Shown here: in pieces, positions 1 through 13,200 of the stretch
Layout of the letters: each line of letters begins with the position of its first letter
Position numbering within the stretch: position 1 is the stretch's first letter
NCBI GenBank assembly: GCA_008360955.1
Contig: LUCM01009904.1
Coordinates: 43,069 to 107,068 of the forward strand
Direction: 5' to 3'
Source of the DNA: Fasciolopsis buskii
Lineage: Eukaryota > Platyhelminthes > Trematoda > Plagiorchiida > Fasciolidae
DNA length: 64,000 nucleotides
Position numbers and translations under genes: made by a program
The notes under the pieces: model-generated
Told to the model about the DNA's origin: nothing
Seen by the model: the letters and a program-made list of their open reading frames with translations, nothing else
Databases searched by the model: none

Positions 1-3000
1 TTTGAGATGGGTGAGCTTGGATAATGTTCATCGGCATACCCTACTGGTTGGACCTGATCGCAAATTTGTTTCAACTTGAAGCAAGACAAACATCTTTTTG
101 ATTTCTTGTGCATAGTCTCGTGACGACAACTCTATGGCCTAATAGGATTATACGAACAATTTCGGGAGCAGTAATTACTCAGAAACTCTCCTCACTTTTC
201 TTCTGTTGTTCTTTTGGATGACCTAATTGCTGATTTGGATGAATCTGGTACAATGTTGATGTGAGCAGTTTTACCGAAAAGTACGCACGTACAGCCGTCT
301 TCTCCTGCAAGGGTTGACCAAAATTGTAGAAACCATAGACAATTAGGTGTTTCTATATGTTTGACTGCTAATAATGAATTACTGACAGGAAATAATTTTG
401 TCAGACGAAGGTGGTTTACTTTGCTCTTATATCCCGGGTCTTCATTAGTGAGTGACGGACATCAAGTTTCATGTTTTCCATCCCAGGGGGTTCTGAAAAA
501 AAAGTTGTTTGTTTTACAAATCTAAATGATATATTCCTGTCATTTTCGTGGTTTGTAAAAACAACGAGTTTTCTGCAGCGAAGTGCATGACAGGCGCTGT
601 ACTTGCTGCTTAATATTCGTAATAAGTTGCAAGGAACGAATTAGTGACAGCTTTCGACTAAACTAATTTTAAAATCTCCCGAATGGGACAACTAACGATC
701 GGCGATGCCCTTAACTGAAAGGACAGAAAAATGGGATTATACAGGAGGTTTCAGACATCTAAAAGCCATGCTTGAAATAAACCAACAAGTGATGTCATTG
801 TCCGTTGTAAAATGATACAGGAATAATGCGACAATTAGAAAGAGAATTTATGTCTATCAAATCTAGGGTCAGAAAGTAAGAACGCAGCTTAGATTGGTTA
901 AGCGGAATGTCAGGTGAACTTGTCTGCTGATTAATACACACAAACAGAAAACAACCAACTGGGCCTAATTTCTAACGTAAAATATTACGGAATCTGCAGC
1001 TGATTCTGGAATGACTCTGGCCACAATAGTTACATGCGTTTCATCACATTGGCTGATGGGATTTGCGCCGAACTCTGTTAGTGAGTTTATTTCTGGTATT
1101 GCACACAGTTGCTTGATTTCACGGAACAGGAAGCGATCGGGAATGTATACCATAGAAAGTTGATTGGGACCCAGTAGTAACGGCAGGTCGGAAGTCCTGG
1201 TCCTGCTCACCTACCGAATTTGTTGATTGTAACATGCGACTTTGGAGGTGAAAAACAGGTCAACGTAAATAACTGCAATTAGTTTCAAGCAATAGACTAA
1301 TCTGCCACAAAATTACAGGTCATCAATGGAAATGCATTTGGAAACATGAGCTCAAACTGGAAAATAAACCTCCCATCTGCGTCGAAACTTAAAGGCAGAG
1401 GGTATCACTTTAGAAATTGAATCAACGAACTAAAAGGTGCAAGAGATAAACATGAAGAAATGCCGGATTTTTGCATAAGAGTATGCGTTCTTGCAGATGG
1501 CTTGGAAAATATGATGTAGCGGTAGGTTAGATGATTACTACTTGCACACTGAATTAGCAATCGTAATGAACTGGCAAAGAAAGCTATTTTGCGTGTGAAC
1601 ACGGAATTACGTGAATTTACCGAATTGTATTTGAACTGTAAAAACATTCTAATTTATTTATTTATTAGTTGGTTACATGTATCACATCTGTGATAAGTGG
1701 AATTGAAGTCTAGATATTTGTAATCCCTTGCCGGTAGTGCACGAATTCCTCCGAATCTTTTTACATTTGCCCATTCATTAAGACTTCCGATTCTCATGGG
1801 TCTTAATCGCAATTAGTATTTGGTACAGCAGCAGGTGGTTTCACTGCAGAATGACTTTCATCGGTGAACTGTACTTGATCAACATGGCGTCTGCGAATTG
1901 GTAGGTCGTTCAGACCTAAAATGGTAATCTTTATTTTTGTCGTTTGAAATAACAATTCTATTTGGTGGCTGTTACTCGATGCCTCAAAATTAACTGTAGG
2001 AATCATAATGCACTCATAATGTTCTGGGATTACGGGATTGTTATGCGCGATGGACGTTTATCTGTAGTTTTGTGCAGCTGTCCGAAAGTAAATGAGAAAA
2101 AGGTCAACCACTGATAAATATGAGAAATTAATAGGGGTTAATGGAGCAAATTACGCCTTTGAGGGCTCCACTAAAGTTCTTCTGCAAAGTGGAATGCAGA
2201 GGACAGAAGCAGCACATGCATGCTCATAACTAAAACAGATCGAACATTGATTTGAAAATTCAACAATAGGTTGAATACGATTGTCCGTGACGTTTTAATG
2301 CTATTTGATTAAACTTTACTGTGAAAGAAAAAGTTCAGTGTGCCTCAGGCAAACCTAAATCGGCCCTAGCAGTGACGATGGCATGGAAAGAATCCGCAGT
2401 AATCCGTATGCGCACGGTATGAAGTCTAACGTGATAACGGTCAAGAAAATATTCTGATGTTTTTAATGAATCTTGTGTAGACAATTTCCGCAGTCTGCAC
2501 ACCGTGTGCATCCAACTGCGCCTACCAGCACGTGATTCGGGTGAATGAATTCATTTTGTTAGTACCTACGTGACCAAAATGTGGACCAGGTGAACAAAGA
2601 GTTTGGAGAATCAGCACAAAGTTTTTACAGCTCCATAGTCCATAGGAACTAATCGATACGTCTTTTAGGCGAACAAAGAGAGCCAGAGATCATTTTTTCT
2701 CGTAAGAAGTTCATCCGCTAAGCAACGTTGGAAGTACCGGAGTGAAATAAGTTATTGTATCGAACGTATGGATTTCACGCTTCAATGGAAGCAGTCGTAT
2801 CGGTAGAGTTTTGGGTCTTTGATGACAAAGACGACTAGGGTTGTCTTGACCGGAGGACGTCATGCTGAGTATATTTGATAACTGTATGGACTGAGGGTAA
2901 CATCGCCGCCGACGATCTAACTAACGAGGTGTAGGGATGATAGATCAGTTTCGATGCCTCGTGGTCTGCGAAACCCGTCTACTTCTCAGTGAGCAAATCC

Positions 3001-6000
3001 GTGTATAATCGTTTGGCAGGCCAGTCCACTGCTGAAGTTCGTGAGCACTTTCTCAACTTTCGCAGATCTCCTGAAAACGCCCGTGATTAGAACTGACGGG
3101 TTCTTGGAAAAAAACGATTTGGAGACAACACTAAACTCAGATGAAATAGAATTGCTCGAATTGAGTTTTCATGAAGCTGATTCTAAACATTAGTTGGTGA
3201 AACATCAAGAAGCAAGCCAGCTTGCTGAGGAAAATTTAGAATAAAACGAGTATTCTATTGAAGACCAACAGGACTAGAATGCAATTCATTTAGGTAGTGG
3301 CAACTCAGTGATTGGAGATTAAGGTTTAGGACCCAAGGCAAAACCTTTTGGTCCGGAAAATTCAAACACACGGGGAAACTTTAGCTTAATTAATTGGGAC
3401 GCAGAAGTGTATAAACGTGTCCAACAAAAAAGGAGGCACGAATCGCGTGGAACAATGAAAAGCAATATCATACTGATATGGTTCAACCCCGTCCAGCTCA
3501 TGCACAATGTGATTGAATAACTCTTAAAGGATGGCGCTTCAGAAACTCAGAACGAAGGGCGAAAATGTTTCACTGTGGCAAAACGAGTATTAATAGTTAT
3601 TAAAGTTCTTAATTCCTTAACCAAGGGTGCTTGCAAGTATTATCCCCTGAGAGCAGTCTTCGGGAACGCACACCCGATCAATGAAGAAGTGCATCCTACG
3701 GTTTCTCTGTTATACCCATGCGAAGTTGTTCAATTGTTTAAAATCAAACGATTACCACCAGAAATTCCTCGCGTTTTTCTGTCACGCTTCAATGCGGCTA
3801 CTATCAGTCTGACCACTCCACCAGCGATAATTTCCTTTTCACATAAAGAGTGAATTGCCTGACTAACAGGCTTCCATAAACCAAACGAATCGCCAGGAGT
3901 TTCATGAGCTCTGGATCAACTGATAATTCAAGTATGGTTGTAGAAAGTTTTATAGCGCGAAACGCTTTTGAGCACTTTAATTATTTTATGCCATAGTAAT
4001 CAATTAAGAAAGTTAGAAATGTCAAACTAACTTGGAACTAACAAAATCCTTTTAAGATGAGAACTAATGGTGCGGAATCGGCAGCCGAAAACTGTCCACC
4101 GTCTTGGGATCATTGGATTTGATAGAAACAATAGAGGAGCTAAGAATCGGTTGTGTATTTCCAGTGATACTCTGCATAGCAGTGTTAGTCGGAGTATTTT
4201 TTTCGCAGAATAAAGCCTAACCAGATCCGCGCGTGAAATTGTGGATTTCACATTGTCTGTGTCGATGAAAATCGTGTTTATGACCATCAGGATTTAATTG
4301 TTCATAAGACACGTGTTGGGGATGCCGTGAAAAAACAGGTAAGAACGCGGAATAAAAACCGTCTGGAATCGCTGCATTTGTTGGTGCTGAACGTGTTAGG
4401 TTTCAAGCTGGATTATTTCGTAGAGAGCGTGTTTGGACGTAATTTTTATGTGAGCAATTTTGTCATAAGAAAAGCATGTGGCCCATTGGCATCGGCATGA
4501 ACAGCGTTAATGTAACTGGACTTGTGAACCCCATTTTCCGAGATTGGAAGATTAAGGAACAGATAGTCCATTGTCTCGTCACTTCCTTTGTAGGTTATTC
4601 CGAAAATGGTCTGTTTGGATCAGTAGCCTCCCTCGCTTCATAACCGGCTGGTTCAGTTGAGGTTTAACAACCAATAACTACAGCCAACGTGATCTGATTG
4701 CAGTTGCTACCTCTCAGCATAATCCGCTCAGACGGATAAATAACGGGAATAATGAAAGATCGACTGCAAAATATTGGGCATCAGAGGGACCCGCAGACTC
4801 ACCAAAACACATTTCAAATCCTAAAGAAAAAATCAAAACAGAGTAGATGTTATCTACAAGGTTACATGTGAGAACTGCGACAAAAGCAACATCGGTCATA
4901 CTGGAAGAAAGCTTACTACATGAGCGCATGAACACAAATTTGCCGAAAGAAGACATGGCTTTCTTTCACTAAAATGTTGATACGGGTTACATTCTGGACC
5001 AAGCAAACGCAGGACATTCCGTAAATTTTCCGAAAATTTGGCATTCGTTGATAATTTTCTCCAGTAGGCACATTGAACTGGACCAAATAGATAATCTACT
5101 ATAGCGCAAAATTTGAGTAGGTTGGTTAGTGTCCAATTTTTGGAATCTGAAACAAGCGCAGTCATTCTGAAATAGTGATTATCTAATACCATTCCAAGTT
5201 AAAGCGCACATCACATGTGCTATGATAGAATACCATTGCCAAAATCAGTAGCTTCATTAAAATTAACGACGCGGCCAAAATTGGTAACTTTTGCGGCGGA
5301 AGAGTGAAGCCAAAGTAATCTGGATGACGGACTTTCTCCTGGGTCACTGTTGTACTTCATATGATATACCACCACCTGGGTCGATGCAACTATCCAAGTA
5401 ACTGAGTACGTCGACCCTACCCAGTTAATCCTTTTTGTTTAATTCCCGCCATTGGACGACCTCAAAAGTAATGCTCCAACTGAGAGCCATAATCACATTT
5501 TGATCGTTCACAGGCTGGTTTTCAAAGCGAAAAAATGAATTAAATTTAGCCTGTTCCTAGTGGATAAAAATTTACGGGCTTGAAGTATGGCTAAATTCGA
5601 GGCCACAGCCTCTCGTACAACGAAGTTATCGAACTTAACGAAAAAGACAACTTTTCCCTTGGAACATGTGTCTTTTCTAGAAGGAAGTAAGAAAAACCCC
5701 GATTTCTTTGCTTCATTTGCGTTAATTTTATGCACAACATATTATAAGACTTTCCATGTTGTCTCCCACATTTCCTGAACTGGAATTCTTATTCAGTGGT
5801 TCCAGCTCCGTTGCAGCCATTTCGATTACGCGACGTCATTTATTATGTCCCTAAATAAGTTGATCAATAAAAGCGTAGAATACTCAGAAAATTAGAAATC
5901 ATAATGGAATGATTTATGGAGGCATTATTGCATGAATCTGTAGAGTTTCGACTGCCCAGTGAAAGCAATCCAAAGTGTCTGCTCACTAGTTGATTACATA

Positions 6001-7212
6001 TCAAACAAACCCAAAGTGGGCTCGTGATATGACTTAGGAGCTGTCACATTACAAAGGGCGTCACGGTCAAACTAGCTCGAATGGCAGTCTTAAAAACTCA
6101 AATAAAACATCATTAGTTGCTAAATCAATCTTCAGGGGTGCGTCGGAGTTGGAAATTCTATGGAGTAAACAGAGTCTATCTATCCAATTTCAATAGCCTC
6201 GCTGCAGAAGTTGCTCACTTTGTGTACTCTGCTACTGCCCAAATACTTTAATTCTGCACGAATTTTCGACCTGAATAAAATGGTTCTTGCGACACAATAA
6301 TCTACGATGCGTTCAAGATCTGCAACATTTCATGCCTCTAAAAATTCGGACTGGTTTGAAACACGATACCTGCTGCATCAGTCATTTCGAGAATGAAACG
6401 CTAGGTAGTAGTTTACAAGGGACGAGTAGCTTAAGAATGAAACTTGCCAAATCGGATAAAATGGTTCGATGCAGCTAATTTTTGAAGCGACTGCTGAAAA
6501 TCTATTCGTTTTGCATGAAGCAAGATTGGAAAGTTGTCTGAGATAGTTTTGTTCTGAGAGGACCTGTCAGGCCTCTTAATATGAATGTTGGTGCATGGGC
6601 TGTTAAAATGATTTCCCTAGTTGTGGGGGTTCTCTGGGGTTTGGATTGAAAGCTGTGGAAACTTGATGCACATGACCGTATCCCATCCAGGTTTATTCGC
6701 AACGAAGACGTCGAATTAAGATTTGATCTACACTAGGTATTTCTACACTGTCTGAGGTGGACTTGGATGATTGGCCTAATATCTGAAACACAACATTTCC
6801 GACTCTGTCGCTGATTGATAGTACAAGAAAATCGAACGAAATACATTTACAAGGCATTTGTGGTCTTTAGGTGTCATTAAGGCGCAGCTACTCCACAGTA
6901 ACTTGGTTGTGTTTATCTCTGTGAAAAATCAATCTTACCGTCAAACTTTGGTGAACACAAAGTAAAAGAGAAGACAAACTCAAAAGCAAAAACTAAGAAG
7001 TTGACAAAATCGACCGAAACTAATAACAGTCTCAACTGTTGGAACGACTAGAATTACTATTTGACCTTTAAAGTTTGGTTGCTTGTGGACCGATCAAGTT
7101 GATACCGCTCCTGGAAAGGAGTTCAGTCGATAGCTGGTTGGCCTGTGTTTTATCGATTTCGTCTGTGTCCATATGTGGTTGCATGCGAATAAACTTGCAC
7201 ATCACATAGCAT
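1..7212. other. No supported gene; flank upstream of the micro-exon gene
   Basis: Only short chance open frames on either strand. One splice-like pair at 4291-4338 (48 nt, donor CAG|GTAAGA, acceptor tract poor) is open in phase 0 and is not connected to anything. I see no repeat, RNA gene or retroelement I can name. Confidence 0.6.
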
Positions 7213-7236
7213 CACTTTGTTTCTCTTATCTCTTAG
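7213..7236 (+). promoter_or_regulatory. Strong splice acceptor before exon 1; possible spliced-leader trans-splice site
   Basis: A long pyrimidine tract (ctttgtttctcttatctc) ends in TTAG at 7236, only 12 nt before the ATG at 7249. Flatworms add a spliced leader by trans-splicing to many mRNAs, so this acceptor could receive it. It could equally be an ordinary acceptor for an upstream 5' UTR exon. I found no convincing upstream exon. A 6-nt exon reading (7237-7242, then GTGAGA) is also possible. Confidence 0.5.
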
Positions 7237-7282
7237 TCATTTGTGAGAATGGACCGACTGATATGCTCGCTGTTGGTATTCT
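7237..7282 (+). CDS. MEG-like exon 1: start codon and signal peptide core
   Basis: The exon lies between TTAG at 7236 and the donor GTAAGTG at 7283. The ATG at 7249 gives 34 coding nt, M-D-R-L-I-C-S-L-L-V-F plus one base, so the exon ends in phase 1. A positively charged start followed by a hydrophobic core is typical of a signal peptide. The leader continues into exon 2 (C-L-S-Y-H-A), giving a 17-residue leader with a plausible cleavage site after the final Ala. Confidence 0.72.
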
Positions 7283-10200
7283 GTAAGTGTCCATTTTGGG
7301 AACCGTACATTTGCATGATATGCTATCATAAAAAATATTATCGTGGGCTTTAGGACTAAAAAGCCGAAAGATTGTGTGTAAAAATCTACACCACATATGA
7401 AGACTTTTCAACAACCAAAGCTGATTAGAACGAATGTGATATCTTAATTTCTAAATGGACTCAGATATAACTTTGCGGAATCCAGTATGCTTCCAGAAAG
7501 TTAGATTGCACAGACCGGTACAAAATAGGCCGCTAGATTTTGCAATCAGTGCGTCAGAAAGTCACTCACACATTCCACCCCTTTGGTTTATCTCAAAATA
7601 TATAAAAGCTACTGTTCGCGTGTTTGCCATAGGTAGATAGTTCTTCTTGCAGCTGAGTGTTTGGGGCTTCGTCCGTCTCTAGTCGATGTGAAAGAGATAA
7701 GGAGTGCCATGACAATTTTTTAGGGTATGTGGTGCAAGCCCAAATATTATCGCACTAAGAATGAGTCTGTAGCAGACGAGTACGGCATTACTCATGTGTA
7801 CGTTCAGCTAAAATGTGACGTTTTACGCGTCAAACTAGTGAGGGATGTAGCAAGACGCAGCTTTGTTTGATTTCGTAAGTTTGATAACCCTTCTCACAGT
7901 AAATGCTCGTAACATTCTAGTTAATTTATATATTTACAAATGAATTTTTCTTGCAGGCCTCTCTTATCATGCAGGTAGGACAGTGCACTTAATGTGTAGA
8001 AGCGTTAGCCTAAGGTAGTAGTTTGTTTTAAGGCATCTCTATGAATTCGCCCCACACATGCAAATTTTCCTAAAAATCACATGCAAACTGGGAACCCCTG
8101 TGTTTGCTGAACTGTCCCATACATTTTGGTATAGGTTCGAGTGCGGTAGAACATGATAGTTTCGAGCAAAATAGAAGTCTATGGGTATTGCTAAAGTAAT
8201 TAGGTAACATTTCACAAATGACGTGAGAGGTATTTGACATAAGTCAATTTCTATTGCTGGATTTAGAGTCTCAAACAAATCAAATTAATCTCTCCTTGAA
8301 AAATCATTCTTGAATTAGTTCAAATGCATGGGTTTTTAAAGACATGCCAATTACTTCGTTTTACAAAATGGCATCTCAGCCCAGATTTGAAAAGAAAATG
8401 AAGTCCTACATTGAACTACATTGGAAAAACAAAATTCGGAAGATTTTGCAATGAGGACTAATTGGACGCCATGTTCTTCCGGATGGGGTTAGCAAGCGTC
8501 CTTATGTTCAGCGTGTGAACCTAAGAGAACAACCCATTAACCAAAGCCCACTAAGCGGAACCAACTGCATATAACACACATACACGGACGGACGTAAGGA
8601 CAAAACGAAATATGACAGTTACGGCAAAATATAAACTAACATCATACAAGTCTGTAAACAAACGACGTACCAACTTTATTATCAGCAATTGCACATATAA
8701 TCCAGAACGTCGTTTCACCGTAGCAGTTTTGAAACACCATCTGAGTAGTAAACTGAGTTCCTGATGTATTTAAAAAATATGATTCAAGTGAAAAGGCTAA
8801 GGAACATTTAACGAACATGAAAAAGATTAATGTACAATGTCTCAATCAAATTGTGAAGTTTTCTATTTCGTTTCGCTTGTGCCCGGAAGAATGAAAATAA
8901 GACACAAAGCTACACACAAAAAATTCGACGAGTTGGGTTTTTTAACTTTCGTCCTATTACGATCATCTTATCATTTTCATTTGGATTTACTCTTATCAGA
9001 CACATGGAACCGTCGGCCATTCGAACCTTGCAATTTCCTAATGAATTACAGTCTTTTATAGTAACCCGAGAAACCATTTTCATCTTATCTAATTCGAAAA
9101 GTCAAGTGAACATACCAAAAAGTTTTCGTTGAAAAAACCGGGTGCATAAGGCGAATTGTTCTTTTAGAATGGCGTTGTATTTAAAAACAAACTTTAAATA
9201 GGGACTTAAGCTCAGTGGATAGAATCAAGAAAATATCTGTCCTCCTGGTGATTATTCACCGTAGGGTTTGCCCCGAGTAGTCAAGTAATTCCTTTATTCC
9301 AAATAAAATAATGCATATTAATTTAATTATTTTTGGTTAAATTTGGGCTAATTTTGCCTCCGATCACTGACAACTTCGTTTTCTTGGTAGGTATAATAGG
9401 ATGATACTTACTCACTAATCCCATCTATTCGGTAGGTCAGTGAGGAGATCTAGGGCTTATAACGCAAATCAGCATATTTTATTTTACATTCCACTTTCAC
9501 AGCTAACATAATGGGATGTAAGTTATGAGAAATACTACCGTTCTGCCGGTTAAACGTTCGAGAATATTTTTTAATCCCAAAGTCATCGGTTTCACGGAAA
9601 GGTGAACGGTTCCTCCCGAAGGCTAATCAGAATCTGTCTTGAGTTATTTTGAACTCGCCACTGATCTCTGCATTTTATTTCAAACAGACTTCTAGCTCAG
9701 CGGAAAATTTAGCCTCAGAAAAGTAGTTCTACTATTTGGCTGCAGGACACACGAAGGCAAGTAGTCAGCGTGTCACCTGAGGAGCAAATAAGTGTATGCG
9801 AATTTTACTCATAGACTGCCCTCAGATAGCCGAATACTGCTGTGGACGTGTAGATCCGATTGTGGATAGCATGCTAAACACATGCTTAACCAGATAAATA
9901 TAGAACGAATCCGCCTCGAAGACACATGACTAACCATAATGAAAAACAGTGAAGTGTTTACGGGGTAGAAACTTTAAGTCCACGTTCACCGAACTTGGAT
10001 CTAACCTGCAAGGGAATGTTAGCAGTTCCTAGCCTGGATACCTAAAAGCATGAAAAACCTTGAATTTAATGTTACACTGACCGTTTCGGCTTATTAAGTA
10101 AATGGTTTTGTCCAAACATTATCAACTTTCTCGTCTTGTTTGTTATTGGTTAACATTAGTGTCCTTGTATGCTAGAACTGGAGCATGTAAGTTGTCGCAG

Positions 10201-13200
10201 CTTAAGCTGCATACCTTCTTGTCTATCAGATGTCCTTCTGAGTAGTGTAACATTTGGGTGAGCAAAGAAGTGAAGCACGATTTATGTAAGAGATATATCA
10301 AAGGAAGATTCCCGATAGTGAGAGAACCACAGATAATTAAACGAAATAATGTGTTCGTGCTTTGGGCCATGGTGTGGGAACACACACTTGAGACACGACG
10401 GAACAGAAAAATGATCTTCTGGTTGAGGATAAAAATCGCAGAGCTAGACGTTTATTATTTTGTTTCGTTCAGTTAAGCCCTCAAGTGGTTTTTGTATAAA
10501 CACTAGAGACTTTTCGTTCAGCAATCAACAACCAACTCTAGTTCACTGAAGATACGAGGTTTAATGCAAACGAATCACCTTGAGCAAGCTTGTTCCCCTC
10601 AGGTATCTAGAACTTGTTTTTGAAAAGAAAAACCGGTGGATTAGTGTTTAACTGGCGACATCAGGTGGAAGAGACTAAAGCCAAACGTCGTTGGCAAGGC
10701 AAGCCAAAAAAATTACATGAATTTATGCATCTTACGTACGTGCATGTTAAACATTTTCTTAAATGCACATGCCATTGTCTTTGAACATGAGTTGTTGTTG
10801 AACAGCATCCAAACAGGATCAACCTAATGAAACTATTATCAGGCGAAATTTTTCGAAACAAATTTAAAGCAGTTGAATTGCACAAGAAGTGTTTGCCCAT
10901 GATTAGTAATACATGATTAACTAATAGAAATATGTTGTCCTTTATATGCAAACAAACTTGGATGTATGCCGAATAAGGACGCGCCGTGTATCGTAATCCA
11001 CCAAGCTGTGCGTTTGTTCCGCAGTATTTTATGCATTTTGGTTCGCCAACAATAACACTTTTGTTCCTTTTTTTCTTGCAGCATTAGTCCCATCACAATG
11101 TAAGTAACAAATTGTTCCCAATTACAGCGTTACTTCCAATCACGAATGACCAGCCTCGCAAAACCCTTTCAATTATTGTCATATTTTTATTTCATTCTTG
11201 TTCATCAGGTTTAAGGCGTAAGTACTAATGCAGACCAAAGTGCCAAAAATAAAACTTGAATGCAAATGCTTGTGAACATTTGGTGACAAGAGAAATTTTG
11301 TTCTTCCTTCGTTGCACAGACCAGCCTCACGTTTCTCTTTGGGTTTGCCGTTACTGCAAGCACTAAGGTGGGAATTTCCGATTTAGATAATTCACCAGAC
11401 CGCCTAAGTTGCTGTCAGCTTTCAAAGATTATCCAGTCCTAGTGTCTGCTACAAGCGGTAAAGCAGTTCACCTTGTATAAATCAGGAAGATTATAATTAC
11501 AGTCAATTTACTCACCTGTCGATACCATGACATATTAAAAGAATCTCGGTTAACCTTATGTTTTTGACAGAATCGCCACGTTGTTATTTTGCATCGGTAA
11601 TATTTAAAATGTATGACCTGAAAAGTTGTAACTCAAAGCACCCCTTGGGCATTGTTTAATCATGTCCCTTGATCCTCACTCGTATATTTAATCAAACTTA
11701 CTGCCTAGACTTCAAATATAGCGGACACTTTAACCAGCTAGTCGGTCATTAAATCTGCGTGAATTGAGAAATCGGTTACAGCTTAACAGTATTAAACGGC
11801 CCAAGTGTAGCCTGATTGTTTTGTGATTTACCAATCTAAAATGAATCATACTGCATCAAGCTTATGGCAGAATTTTGTACTCTGCCTTAGTATTTTGCTT
11901 AGTTGCACTCGAAAAACCGTTTGCTAGTGAAATACTCAATCGGTTTTCTTGAAATCAGAAAAAAATGCAGTTACTCAAAAAGCAATACAATGGCTACGTT
12001 GGTCACCAAGGATGAATAGTTTATTTCATAATAAAACTCATGCAAGGAGTAGAAAACTAATTTGCCTGATTGAATTCGAGTACTGATTGCAGCGTCTTAG
12101 GTTTGTCAAAGTCTGCATCGAACAAACGATTTATTTTGAAAAAAGGAGCTAATGTGATCATTTTTGATGCTTGAAATGGAAAGACGTTATTTTCAACAAT
12201 GATTTTCAACACACACAGCCGCATGTTGTCCGATGTGTAAGTTATGGGCAGAAAAACTGTCAAATTGAATGCTTTCCCTGTCAAAAATGAAACGTGAACA
12301 GTGTGTGACTTTCCGCCAAGTGAATTAACATAATGCCAGAACTTCGAATAACACTGAGGACGCCTGGAAATCACAAGTTACAACGGATTAGTTATATTGG
12401 AACTATCCCTGATTACGTATAGAAAGATTTGAGTTACTTGTCCGAACCAGTAATGATGAGAACTGCGCATGCAAATTCAAAAAGTGTTTGTGTTTGTTCA
12501 TCTGTAAACGGAAAACATATTTATAATCATTGGATTTCAACCAGATTTTTGAACTGCACTATACAAAGTGGCTAACACCATCGTCGTGACCTGGCAGCTA
12601 ACTCGGTGTGTAACAAACAGCAGTGAAATATAAAGGATATCTCTTTGTGGGTTTGGCTTCCGACGCGCATGAATCGCAGAAAGCGTCAATTTTGGCTGTG
12701 GTGTCGTCTTTGGGAGCCGATGATTTGTCAGTCCAAATCTTGTGAGCTTGAGCACTTTCTGCAACATCTTTTCGTTTTCTTATCGAATACCATGTCCAAA
12801 CACGATTCAGCTTAGCCGTGCTTCCACCAAATCCAAACAGTGAAACCAATTCTAAAAACTTTGAAATTTTACGTTGGTCTCAACTAATCTTGTTGATTTT
12901 TAGTGGGTCTCAATCACTACAGTTGCCTGCTAAGCTTTCGAACTTACGATAGTGCGGAATTCGACACTCGTCCTTATTCCAAACTATGAACAGTACAATG
13001 ATTTCTTGTTGCAGGATTGAAAGTTAGGAAAACGTTGAAAAAATAACTGCGGTTAGCTGTTAATTCGTTTGCTCGCGGGTGGACTGTAAGTTCCTGAGAA
13101 AAATTCACCACTGTAGATCATGGATCACCTGGCTGGTTAAGAGTTTCCTTAGATGCTTTTTATTTGGGTGTTGAATGTACTGCGCATTTCAAATGTTTGA

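Noticed and set aside
4291..4338. 48-nt segment ending in CAG|GTAAGA
   Set aside because: Acceptor tract is poor, it lies 3 kb upstream of the ATG exon, and nothing nearby links to it.
10230..10257. 28-nt segment with a strong acceptor (ACCTTCTTGTCTATCAG) and GTGAGC donor
   Set aside because: Its length is not a multiple of 3 and would shift the gene to phase 2; the 12-nt alternative inside it carries TAA in phase 1.
11571..11596. 26-nt segment after a good acceptor (CTTATGTTTTTGACAG), donor GTAATA
   Set aside because: It breaks the frame and the donor is weak.
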